Both the position numbers and the translations under genes were made by a program. DNA of 8,769 nucleotides, taken from Eubacterium limosum. GTDB lineage: Bacteria > Bacillota > Clostridia > Eubacteriales > Eubacteriaceae. The stretch covers positions 1 through 8,769 of the forward strand of contig CAUEUD010000160.1 of NCBI GenBank assembly GCA_959020865.1, read 5' to 3'. Positions within the stretch are counted from its first letter, which is position 1, and the number at the start of each line of letters is the position of its first letter. Shown piece after piece: positions 1 to 6,090 of this stretch. The notes beneath the pieces were generated by a model that made no database searches, had not been told where the DNA came from, and worked only from the letters and a program-made list of their open reading frames with translations.

Positions 1-1
1 A

Positions 2-1531
2 AAGATTGTTTTACTCGTGGCGTTTTTTGCCAGTATGGTGATCGTTGGTTTCTACTGCCGGAAGCATTCCACCGATGTCAATGGGTTTGTGTTGGGAGGC
101 CGCTCTGTCGGTCCGTGGTTAACGGCTTTTTCTTACGGGACTTCTTATTTTTCCGCCGTTATCTTCGTGGGCTATGCCGGACAGTTCGGCTGGAAATTTG
201 GGATCGCGTCCACCTGGATTGGCCTGGGGAACGCGGTTTTAGGCTCGCTGCTGGCCTGGGTAGTGCTCGGGCGGCGCACCCGTATCATGACTCAGTATCT
301 GGATACCGCCACCATGCCGGAATTTTTCGGCAAGCGCTTTGATTCCAATAAGCTGAAAATCGGGGCGTCCATCATTACCTTTGTGTTTTTAATTCCCTAT
401 ACCGCCTCGCTTTATAACGGGCTTTCCCGTCTTTTCGGCATGGCCTTCAATATTGACTATACCGTCTGTATTGTCGTCATGGCGGTGCTGACAGGAATTT
501 ATGTGATTGCCGGGGGATACATGGCCACAGCCATCAATGATTTTATCCAGGGGATCATTATGATCTTTGGGATCATTGCCGTGGTGGCCGTGGTTTTAGG
601 AAACAACGGCGGCTTTATGGAGGCGCTCAATACCCTGTCCCATGTCAATGACCCGGCGGTCTCCAGCCAGGCCGGGGCTTTCACGTCCTTCTTTGGCCCA
701 GATCCCTTGTCGCTGCTGGGGGTCATTATCCTGACCTCTCTGGGAACCTGGGGGCTGCCGCAGATGGTCGGTAAGTTCTACGCGATCAAGGATGAGCACT
801 CCATCAATAAAGGCATGGTTATTTCTACCTTTTTCGCCATTATTGTCGCTGGCGGTTCCTACTTTTTAGGCGGTTTTGGCCGTCTGTTCTCTGACCGGAT
901 CGACATTGCGACCGGAGGCTATGACGCCATTATCCCAACCATGCTGGAGGATCTGCCGTCCCTGCTCATTGGGATTGTGGTGATCCTGGTTCTGTCGGCG
1001 TCCATGTCCACACTGTCGTCGCTGGTCATGGCGTCCAGCTCGACCCTGGCCCTTGACCTGATCAAGGACAACCTGGTTAAGAACATGGATGAAAAGAAAC
1101 AGGTCTTTACGATTCGCTGCCTGATTGTGGTCTTTATCCTGATTTCAGTGGTCATCGCCATTGTGCAGTACAGGAGCTCGGTCACCTTTATTGCCCAACT
1201 TATGGGCATATCCTGGGGCGCTCTGGCCGGTGCGTTTCTGGCGCCGTTCCTTTACGGTCTGTACTGGAAGCGGACAACCAAAGCGGCTGTCTGGGTTTCC
1301 TTTATTTTCAGCACGGTGCTCATGATCTGCAATATGCTCTTCCGCACAGCTTTCCCGCCGGTTTTGCAGTCACCCATCAACGCGGGCGCCTTTGCCATGA
1401 TCATGGGCCTGATCTTTGTGCCGGTCATCAGTCTTCTGACCAAAGCGCCCAGAAAGCGCCTGGTGGACGACGCCTTTGCATCCTACGATACCAAGGTCAT
1501 TGTATCGGTTAAGGAAGATTTGGGAGAATAA
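2..1531 (+). CDS. Sodium:solute symporter (SSS family), 5'-truncated by window edge
   Basis: Integral membrane carrier of the sodium/solute symporter (PutP/PanF-like) family, which couples uptake of a small solute to the Na+ gradient. The frame is open to the left edge with no stop. A GTG at 17 could be read as a start, but the codons before it (K-I-V-L-L) continue a hydrophobic segment, so the true start is probably just upstream of the window. About a dozen hydrophobic segments are visible. Family landmarks, counted from the GTG: GGYMATAINDFIQG near 165-178 (the classic G-G-x-x-A-x-x-x-D-x-x-Q segment), GTWGLPQMVGKFYA near 242-255, and the Ser-rich SASMSTLSSLVMASSST near 326-342, where SSS carriers place Na+-coordinating Ser/Thr residues. 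The C-terminus is short and hydrophilic. Substrate cannot be told from sequence. No terminator follows directly; the first convincing one is at 1806-1836, beyond repeat copy 1. Family call firm, substrate unknown. Confidence 0.93.
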   Translation, partial: KIVLLVAFFASMVIVGFYCRKHSTDVNGFVLGGRSVGPWLTAFSYGTSYFSAVIFVGYAGQFGWKFGIASTWIGLGNAVLGSLLAWVVLGRRTRIMTQYLDTATMPEFFGKRFDSNKLKIGASIITFVFLIPYTASLYNGLSRLFGMAFNIDYTVCIVVMAVLTGIYVIAGGYMATAINDFIQGIIMIFGIIAVVAVVLGNNGGFMEALNTLSHVNDPAVSSQAGAFTSFFGPDPLSLLGVIILTSLGTWGLPQMVGKFYAIKDEHSINKGMVISTFFAIIVAGGSYFLGGFGRLFSDRIDIATGGYDAIIPTMLEDLPSLLIGIVVILVLSASMSTLSSLVMASSSTLALDLIKDNLVKNMDEKKQVFTIRCLIVVFILISVVIAIVQYRSSVTFIAQLMGISWGALAGAFLAPFLYGLYWKRTTKAAVWVSFIFSTVLMICNMLFRTAFPPVLQSPINAGAFAMIMGLIFVPVISLLTKAPRKRLVDDAFASYDTKVIVSVKEDLGE

Positions 1532-1574
1532 AATGTATTTAAGCTGTCTTAAAGGCGCAGTGGAATTGAAAGCT

Positions 1575-1781
1575 GGAGACAAAAAAATCAGTGGCTGCTC
1601 AGGTGGAAGGTGAAAGGTTGAAAGTGGAAGGTTCATGCCCCCTTTGTCTGACGCCAAAGCGATTAAAAGGGCGGCCACAGGCCGCATCGAATCAAATTCG
1701 CATGGCGAATTTGCACCTGAACTTTCCACTATCCACTTTCAACTTTCCACTGAACCGTCCTCCTTTTAGCGCTTTGTCTCC
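1575..1781 (-). repeat. Intergenic three-hairpin repeat, copy 1 (inverted orientation)
   Basis: Read on the minus strand this matches copy 2 almost throughout from about 1774 back to 1599. It has perfect 9-bp ends GGAGACAAA (1575-1583) and TTTGTCTCC (1773-1781). Inside, GAAAG-rich imperfect arms enclose three hairpins: 1642-1659 (CTTTGTC/GCCAAAG, one mismatch, 4-nt loop), 1671-1685 (GCGGCC/GGCCGC, 3-nt loop) and 1693-1713 (CAAATTCGC/GCGAATTTG, 3-nt loop). The two arms can also pair with each other, with G-U wobbles, giving an outer stem closing over the three hairpins. It encodes no convincing protein. It sits between the symporter stop and the terminator at 1806, so it is likely transcribed at the 3' end of the symporter mRNA. 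It looks like a small non-autonomous mobile element or structured repeat; I do not recognise a named family. Confidence 0.85.
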
Positions 1782-1805
1782 TTAGGATAAAGTTTTTGAC
1801 ACGCT

Positions 1806-1836
1806 CACCCTCTGCCCTTTGGGAGAGGGTGTTTTT
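1806..1836 (+). terminator. Rho-independent terminator
   Basis: CACCCTC (1806-1812) pairs with GAGGGTG (1825-1831), with an inner CCC/GGG extension and TTT loop, followed by five T. It probably ends symporter transcription after reading through repeat copy 1, and insulates the DUF2284 gene downstream. Confidence 0.85.
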
Positions 1837-1883
1837 ATGTCTGAGGCGGTTCCTTATGCGTTTTTTTAAAAAACTGAAAAGGT

Positions 1884-1912
1884 TTGACAAGCGGGCTTTT
1901 TGTCACTATACT
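1884..1912 (+). promoter_or_regulatory. Strong sigma-A type promoter of the DUF2284 gene
   Basis: TTGACA (1884-1889), a 17-nt spacer, and TATACT (1907-1912): a perfect -35 and five of six matches at -10. A TTTTTTAAAAAA tract at 1862-1873 lies just upstream of the -35, where an UP-like element would sit. Transcription would start near 1919, leaving a leader of about 28 nt with no room for a riboswitch. Confidence 0.85.
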
Positions 1913-1946
1913 GAGTACAGGTAAATGATTACAGGAGGAAAAAACA

Positions 1947-2552
1947 ATGGCAGATAACGCTAAAGACAGGACCTTTGAAACGGCTGAGCTGCCGGAATAC
2001 CGGGTGGAGGCTTACGTGGCCGAGGTACCCGTTCCCGAATATATGGAGAGCTGCGTGGATATTCCCACCTTTTTGGGTTATTGCGAGGCTTGTCCAAGCT
2101 ATGAAAAAACATGGGCCTGCCCGCCCTTTGATTTTTCGGTTCAGGATTTCTGGCTGGGCTATCGGAGCTTTTACATGAGCGGCAAGAAAATTATCTTTGA
2201 CACCCGGGAGCTTAGCCGGAAATATGCGGTGGAGGATTTTAAAAAGATTTCCAGGCAGATCCTTAAAAAAGAGAGCCACGCTCTCGAGGATGAGCTCATA
2301 AAGCTTGAGGCCCAGTATCCGGGCAGTGTGGCGCTGTCGATGGGCAGCTGCGATGTCTGTGGGGAAGGAGGCTGCACCAGACCTCTGGGAGAGCCCTGCA
2401 GGAGACCGGAAAGAATGCGCCATTCGGTAGAATCTGTAGGCGGCAATGTGGGGCTGTCGGTTAAGAAATACCTGAAACAGGAAATACAGTGGATGTCTGA
2501 AGAGAGGCTGCCCGATTATTTTATACTGATGGGTGGGCTTTTGAAGAAATAA
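1947..2552 (+). CDS. DUF2284 family putative metal-binding protein
   Basis: Soluble 201-residue protein with no signal peptide or membrane segment. It resembles the DUF2284 family, described only as predicted metal-binding; its reaction is unknown. Eight cysteines fall in two clusters: C36, C46, C49, C58 (C-x9-C-x2-C-x8-C-P-P) and C135, C138, C143, C151 (C-x2-C-x4-C-x7-C), the latter in a Gly/Arg-rich stretch ending RRPERMRHS. Two four-cysteine sets would suit two metal sites or Fe-S clusters, but the metal is inferred. The start is ATG 1947, with AGGAGG at 1933-1938, 8 nt upstream. The gene stands alone: own promoter (1884-1912), own terminator (2553-2576), and repeat copies on each side in opposite orientation. 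The symporter upstream is separated by a terminator, so a shared pathway is not supported. Confidence 0.85.
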   Translation: MADNAKDRTFETAELPEYRVEAYVAEVPVPEYMESCVDIPTFLGYCEACPSYEKTWACPPFDFSVQDFWLGYRSFYMSGKKIIFDTRELSRKYAVEDFKKISRQILKKESHALEDELIKLEAQYPGSVALSMGSCDVCGEGGCTRPLGEPCRRPERMRHSVESVGGNVGLSVKKYLKQEIQWMSEERLPDYFILMGGLLKK

Positions 2553-2576
2553 AAAAAGGGCTGCGAAGCCCTTTTT
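2553..2576. terminator. Bidirectional rho-independent terminator
   Basis: GGGCT (2558-2562), loop GCGA, AGCCC (2567-2571), with a run of A before and five T after. It begins one base after the DUF2284 stop. Read on the minus strand it is also a good terminator and is the first one met by transcripts leaving the PBP gene, about 275 nt past its stop. Confidence 0.9.
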
Positions 2577-2612
2577 AGCATGTAGACAAATGTTGTCATG
2601 AAGAGGTGAAGC

Positions 2613-2798
2613 GTTAAAGAGAGGACGGTTCAGTTGAAAGTTGAAAGTGGATAGTGGAAAGTTCAGGTGCAAATCTGCCGCTGGCAGATTTGATGTGATG
2701 CGGCCTATGGCCGCATTTTTAATCGCTTTGGCGTCAGCCAAAGGGGTCATGAACCTTCCGTCTTCCACTTTCCACCTGAAACAGTTTTCTGCTTTAAC
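2613..2798 (+). repeat. Intergenic three-hairpin repeat, copy 2
   Basis: Direct-orientation copy of the element whose inverted copy is at 1575-1781. Ends are GTTAAAG (2613-2619) and CTTTAAC (2792-2798). GAAAG-rich arms enclose three hairpins: 2670-2692 (CAAATCTGCC/GGCAGATTTG, 10 bp, loop GCT), 2698-2716 (ATGCGGCC/GGCCGCAT, 8 bp, loop TAT) and 2726-2743 (CTTTGGC/GCCAAAG, 7 bp, loop GTCA). The first hairpin differs in sequence from copy 1 but is perfectly paired in both, while single-stranded linkers (such as the TTAATC segment) are shared. It lies between the converging DUF2284 and PBP genes and would be read antisense at the end of the PBP transcript. Confidence 0.87.
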
Positions 2799-2851
2799 TT
2801 TGAATCAAACTTTTGGTTTTTTGACAGCCTGAAAAGGGCTGAGAGGCCGTT

Positions 2852-5674
2852 TTAGCTTGTGACGCTGATGTTTAACGTGCGTGTGTAGGTGGTTTCGTAG
2901 GTTTTCACCTGGCTGCCCTGCTGATAGTTGACAGAGACCTTCTGGGTTACAGTGATCTGGGTAACGCCAGGGCTGACCGCAGCGATTTGAATCTGATTGC
3001 CGCTTTGGGAAACCGAGGCGGAGGAGCCGCTTGCGGAAACCACTGTGGCCGGGTTGTTGGGGCCATTGGCAGTAACCGTGATGGATTTTCCAGACTGCAT
3101 GTTGAGGGTGCCCCCAACAGCGCCGCCGTTTACCAGAAATGTGATCTCAACCCCGGGAGCGGTGGTGTGTACCGGACAGGTCTGGGATTCGGGCGGAACC
3201 ATGACAGACGCCTCGGAGGAGGCGATGTAGTCCGAATCTACCGGCGTTATCCCCTGGGGGAAATTCCGGTTGACCTTTTGCAGGCGCACCACACTCTGCA
3301 CCGAGCTGGCCGGGCAGTAGGGAGTCGCGTAGCTGTTTGTGGTGACATCCAGCGTAACCAGTGTATGGCAGTCGTCCTTTTCGGTAGGGGCGGTGCCGTC
3401 GATAAACATTTCATTAAATACCATGGACCCTCTGGGATCTCTGGCCGATAAATCGGTCGCCAGCTTGCCGGAGACGCGGTCAATGGCCGCAGTGACAATG
3501 CCGCCGGGGTTATCCGGGAAAGCAGCCGGCTCAAGGCTTTCGTGAATATCGTTCATCACGGCCTCAAACATGGACGCAGGACCGGGCTTGCTGCCGCCAA
3601 AGATACCGATATTCAGATAATAGGTGCCTTCGTTGGTTTCCACGATATTTTCATCATAGCCATACCATACCGCCATGGAATAATAGGGGGTGTAGCCGCA
3701 GAACCACGCATGGCGGTTTTCATCGGTGGTACCGGTTTTTCCGGCCACAGGCTGGCCGTCCACATAAATATTGGTGGTTCCGCCGTTTACAACCCCTTTC
3801 AGGGCGTCGGTCATCAGATAGGCGGTCTGGGGCTTAAAGACCTGCTCGGAGCTGTCTGATTTTTCAAGCAGGGTCTTTCCGCTTCGGTCTACGACCTTTG
3901 TGTAGAAAGACGGTGTTTTGTGAACGCCCATATTGGGGAAGGTAGAATAAGCGCTGGCCATAGCCAGTGAGGACTGCCCGTGGGTATAGCCCCCGAGAGC
4001 CAGAGCCGCTGGCGTCATGTCATTGGCGTCGCCGTCCTGTACAATGTCCAGGCCAAGGCGGGTGCCGTAGAGAGCAGACTGGGTGAGCCCGGTCGCCACA
4101 TTGGCCTGGACGGCAATGGTGTTCACCGAGCTGGTGATCCCCTCGCGCACAGTTGTCAGGCCCTCAAAGGTGCCGCTGGAGTTGTTTGGGCGCCAGCCCT
4201 GATAAGCGATTGGCACATCGGCAAAAACAGTGCCGAGGGTGATGGCTCCGGTGTCAATCCCGGGACCATAGGCAGTCAGGGGCTTGGTTGAGGAGCCGGG
4301 CTGGAATTTTCGGGTGGCCCGGTTCAGAGACAGGTTGGTCTTTTCTTCCCGGCCGCCCACAATACCGGCTACATTGCCAGTACTGTTGTCAATGACGGTC
4401 ATGCCGACCTCAGGGATATAGTTTGTTTCCACGCCCGTATCAGCCGTCTTAGCCTCAGAGGCCGCCGCTGCCGATCCAGACTGGGAAGGGTAGAGATCTT
4501 CGTTCAGAGATTCTTCTTCCATGGCGCTCTGAACTTTGGGGTCGACGGTGGCGTAGATGGTGAGCCCGCCGCCGAGCAGCATATCCGTCGCCTCGTTTTC
4601 GGTATAGCGGTACTTTGTCTGGAGATCATTTACGACCTGTTCATAGACGGCGTCGGTAAAATAGGAGTAGGTGTTGTCTGGTTCATTATAGACAAGCCCT
4701 ACCTGATTGCCGGAGAGCTCCGCATTGGCCTCGTCGTACTGAGCCTGGTCAATATAACCCAGCTCCAGCATCTTATCGACGACCAGCAGTGAGCGTTCCA
4801 TGTTATTGGGGTTCAGGGTATAGCGGCCGTCTGGCTCAGTGGCAAAAACATCATTGCCCTGCTCGTCGGCCGTATAGACATAAGGGTCATAGTAGGACGG
4901 CGAGTTTGCAATGGAGGCCAGTATGGCCCCCTGGGCCACATTCAGGTCGGAGACGCTTTTGCCGAAATAAATTTCGGAAGCGGCCTGAACGCCCCATGCG
5001 TGGGAGAGGTTAATCTTGTTCAGGTAGGCCTCCAGAATCTGGTCTTTGGTATAGACCCGTTCCAGCTTGGTGGCCAGCACCATTTCCTGAAATTTGCGGG
5101 TGACGGTTTTTTCTGAGGTCAGGTGCGTGAGCTTTATGAGCTGCTGAGTAATGGTACTGCCGCCCGGCCCGTCCAGGCTCCCGCCCGAAAAAAGCACGCC
5201 GGCCAGGGCCCGGCCAAAGCGTTTGTAATCCACACCGTGGTGGCTGCGGAAACGCTGGTCCTCAATGGCGACAAAGGCATTCTGCACATGGTCTGGAATG
5301 GTGTCGATGGAGACGATCTCCCGCCGCTCAGCACCCTGGAGGTCCTGGTAGAAATTGCCATTGACATCCATGATGCGGGCGTTTTCGATGTAATTAAAAT
5401 TGTCGGTGTCAAGGGGCGGCGTCTGGGCATAGAGCACGCCAAAGGCAGCGCCGCCGCCTGCGAGCGCTAAAACAAAAAGAATGATAAAAATCAACCCGAC
5501 CTTTTGGGGAATGGTCCGGTCATTCCAGCCCTTTTTCTTTTTTTCAGGGCTTTTGGAAACTGGTTTTTCCGTTTTTCTGCCGTTTGAGGCGGCTTCTTTT
5601 CGGAGCGGTGTTTTCGGTTTTGAACTTTGTTTTTTCCGGGGTTCATTTTCAGGGGGTGTTTTATCTTCTAACAT
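2852..5674 (-). CDS. Bifunctional class A penicillin-binding protein (PBP1A type)
   Basis: Membrane-anchored peptidoglycan synthase of 940 residues that polymerises lipid II and cross-links the stem peptides outside the membrane. A Lys/Pro-rich cytoplasmic tail (about 1-57) precedes one membrane segment (about 60-83). The GT51 glycosyltransferase spans about 95-265: EDQRFRSHHGVD with catalytic E138, GGSTITQQLIK, RKFQEMVLATKLE, and KDQILEAYLNKI. The transpeptidase spans about 420-715: active-site motif S461-S-T-K464, S516-V-N518, and K646-T-G-T649. All key residues are present. The last 220 residues are an extension, with an Ig-like (Big-type) beta domain at about 840-940 that may bind wall or partners. 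Four cysteines (659, 769, 787, 833) lie outside the membrane. The start is ATG at 5674, with AGGAGGT 6 nt upstream. It is monocistronic and divergent from hflX. Paralogue-level naming is not possible. Confidence 0.96.
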   Translation of the reverse strand: MLEDKTPPENEPRKKQSSKPKTPLRKEAASNGRKTEKPVSKSPEKKKKGWNDRTIPQKVGLIFIILFVLALAGGGAAFGVLYAQTPPLDTDNFNYIENARIMDVNGNFYQDLQGAERREIVSIDTIPDHVQNAFVAIEDQRFRSHHGVDYKRFGRALAGVLFSGGSLDGPGGSTITQQLIKLTHLTSEKTVTRKFQEMVLATKLERVYTKDQILEAYLNKINLSHAWGVQAASEIYFGKSVSDLNVAQGAILASIANSPSYYDPYVYTADEQGNDVFATEPDGRYTLNPNNMERSLLVVDKMLELGYIDQAQYDEANAELSGNQVGLVYNEPDNTYSYFTDAVYEQVVNDLQTKYRYTENEATDMLLGGGLTIYATVDPKVQSAMEEESLNEDLYPSQSGSAAAASEAKTADTGVETNYIPEVGMTVIDNSTGNVAGIVGGREEKTNLSLNRATRKFQPGSSTKPLTAYGPGIDTGAITLGTVFADVPIAYQGWRPNNSSGTFEGLTTVREGITSSVNTIAVQANVATGLTQSALYGTRLGLDIVQDGDANDMTPAALALGGYTHGQSSLAMASAYSTFPNMGVHKTPSFYTKVVDRSGKTLLEKSDSSEQVFKPQTAYLMTDALKGVVNGGTTNIYVDGQPVAGKTGTTDENRHAWFCGYTPYYSMAVWYGYDENIVETNEGTYYLNIGIFGGSKPGPASMFEAVMNDIHESLEPAAFPDNPGGIVTAAIDRVSGKLATDLSARDPRGSMVFNEMFIDGTAPTEKDDCHTLVTLDVTTNSYATPYCPASSVQSVVRLQKVNRNFPQGITPVDSDYIASSEASVMVPPESQTCPVHTTAPGVEITFLVNGGAVGGTLNMQSGKSITVTANGPNNPATVVSASGSSASVSQSGNQIQIAAVSPGVTQITVTQKVSVNYQQGSQVKTYETTYTRTLNISVTS

Positions 5675-5712
5675 TATAAAACCTCCTACTTACTTAAGTT
5701 TCTGACCGTACT

Positions 5713-5741
5713 ATTATATCTGTAAACGAAAAAAATAGCAA
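5713..5741 (-). promoter_or_regulatory. Probable promoter of the PBP gene
   Basis: On the minus strand, TTGCTA (5741-5736), a 17-nt spacer and a perfect TATAAT (5718-5713). Start of transcription would be near 5706, about 32 nt before the ATG, with the AGGAGGT site inside the leader. Confidence 0.7.
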
Positions 5742-5751
5742 TGAAATCGAC

Positions 5752-5762
5752 AATGGAGAATT
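5752..5762 (+). repeat. Isolated repeat-arm fragment
   Basis: AATGGAGAATT, identical to 5896-5906 in the left arm of repeat copy 3. It stands alone, just upstream of the PBP promoter. It may be a relic of an older insertion or an outer arm of copy 3; at 11 bp, chance is possible. Confidence 0.35.
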
Positions 5763-5812
5763 CCGGGGTAGAATAGATGAAGTAAATTACCGACCTTTTT
5801 TTAAGGCATTCG

Positions 5813-5821
5813 TGTTATAAT
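5813..5821 (+). promoter_or_regulatory. Probable extended -10 promoter of hflX
   Basis: TGTTATAAT: a perfect TATAAT (5816-5821) with the TG extension. No good -35 sits 16-18 nt upstream, as expected for extended -10 promoters. Transcription would begin near 5828, giving a leader of about 260 nt before the hflX ATG that contains repeat copy 3. Its -10 is about 100 bp from that of the divergent PBP promoter. Confidence 0.55.
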
Positions 5822-5823
5822 GA

Positions 5824-5849
5824 ACTCGCTGTCTGTGACGGCAGCGAGT
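5824..5849. promoter_or_regulatory. Dyad overlapping the predicted hflX transcription start
   Basis: ACTCGCTG (5824-5831) and CAGCGAGT (5842-5849) form a perfect 8-bp inverted repeat with a 10-nt centre. It begins two bases after the -10. It could be an operator or, in RNA, a 5' hairpin; no T run follows, so it is not a terminator. Confidence 0.4.
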
Positions 5850-5887
5850 GGAGTGTTGGCGATGGCGCTTATAAAATTGAATTTTCG

Positions 5888-6006
5888 AAATGGAGAATGG
5901 AGAATTACAGGAGCAAAATGCTGATGCATTTTGAATGGCTTTGCGGCCATAGGCTGCAATCTTAATCACTTGAGCATTAGCGAAAGCGTTCCGAAATTTT
6001 CCATTT
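5888..6006 (+). repeat. Intergenic three-hairpin repeat, copy 3 (diverged)
   Basis: Same plan as copies 1 and 2 with different arms. Ends AAATGGAGAAT (5888-5898) and ATTTTCCATTT (5996-6006) are inverted with one mismatch. Hairpins: 5914-5933 (CAAAATGC/GCATTTTG, loop TGAT), 5941-5959 (TTGCGGCC/GGCTGCAA with one G-U, loop ATA) and 5969-5986 (CTTGAGC/GCGAAAG with a tandem G-A/A-G mismatch, loop ATTA). The linker between hairpins 2 and 3 is 11 nt in all three copies and keeps TTAATC. The sequence CAGG-A/T-GCAAA before hairpin 1 is also shared. It falls inside the probable 5' leader of hflX. Confidence 0.75.
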
Positions 6007-6090
6007 AGTAAGGCCCCAAGCTTTTTCTTGGCATCTTATAACCCGCTTTACTAACATTCTGCGCCATTAATATATATTAAGGAAGTATTT

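Noticed and set aside
17..19. GTG as the true start of the symporter
   Set aside because: The frame stays open to the window edge, hydrophobic codons precede it, and no ribosome binding site is visible before it.
1538..1553. TTTAAG/CTTAAA hairpin after the symporter stop as terminator
   Set aside because: The stem is short and AT-rich, and no T tract follows.
1599..1774. GAAAG-rich arms of copies 1 and 2 as a CRISPR or tandem array
   Set aside because: Units are short, irregular and have no spacers of even length; they form inverted arms of a hairpin element.
1929..2768. A 279-codon open frame on the minus strand
   Set aside because: It runs antisense through the DUF2284 gene and repeat copy 2, crosses a terminator, lacks a ribosome binding site, and its protein resembles nothing; its similarity to a frame near 1591-1785 comes only from the shared repeat.
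2825..2841. CAGCC/GGCTG hairpin just after the PBP stop as its terminator
   Set aside because: In the minus direction it is followed by an A run and not a T run, so it should not terminate; the bidirectional terminator at 2553-2576 fits better.
5888..6006. Three-hairpin fold as a tRNA or known riboswitch
   Set aside because: The cloverleaf-like plan lacks tRNA arm lengths, the T-loop sequence and a CCA-ready acceptor, and I see no conserved riboswitch core; copies also sit at gene 3' ends.
6014..6032. CAAG/CTTG hairpin before hflX as an attenuator
   Set aside because: The stem has unpaired bases and no T tract after it; evidence is too thin for a regulatory call.
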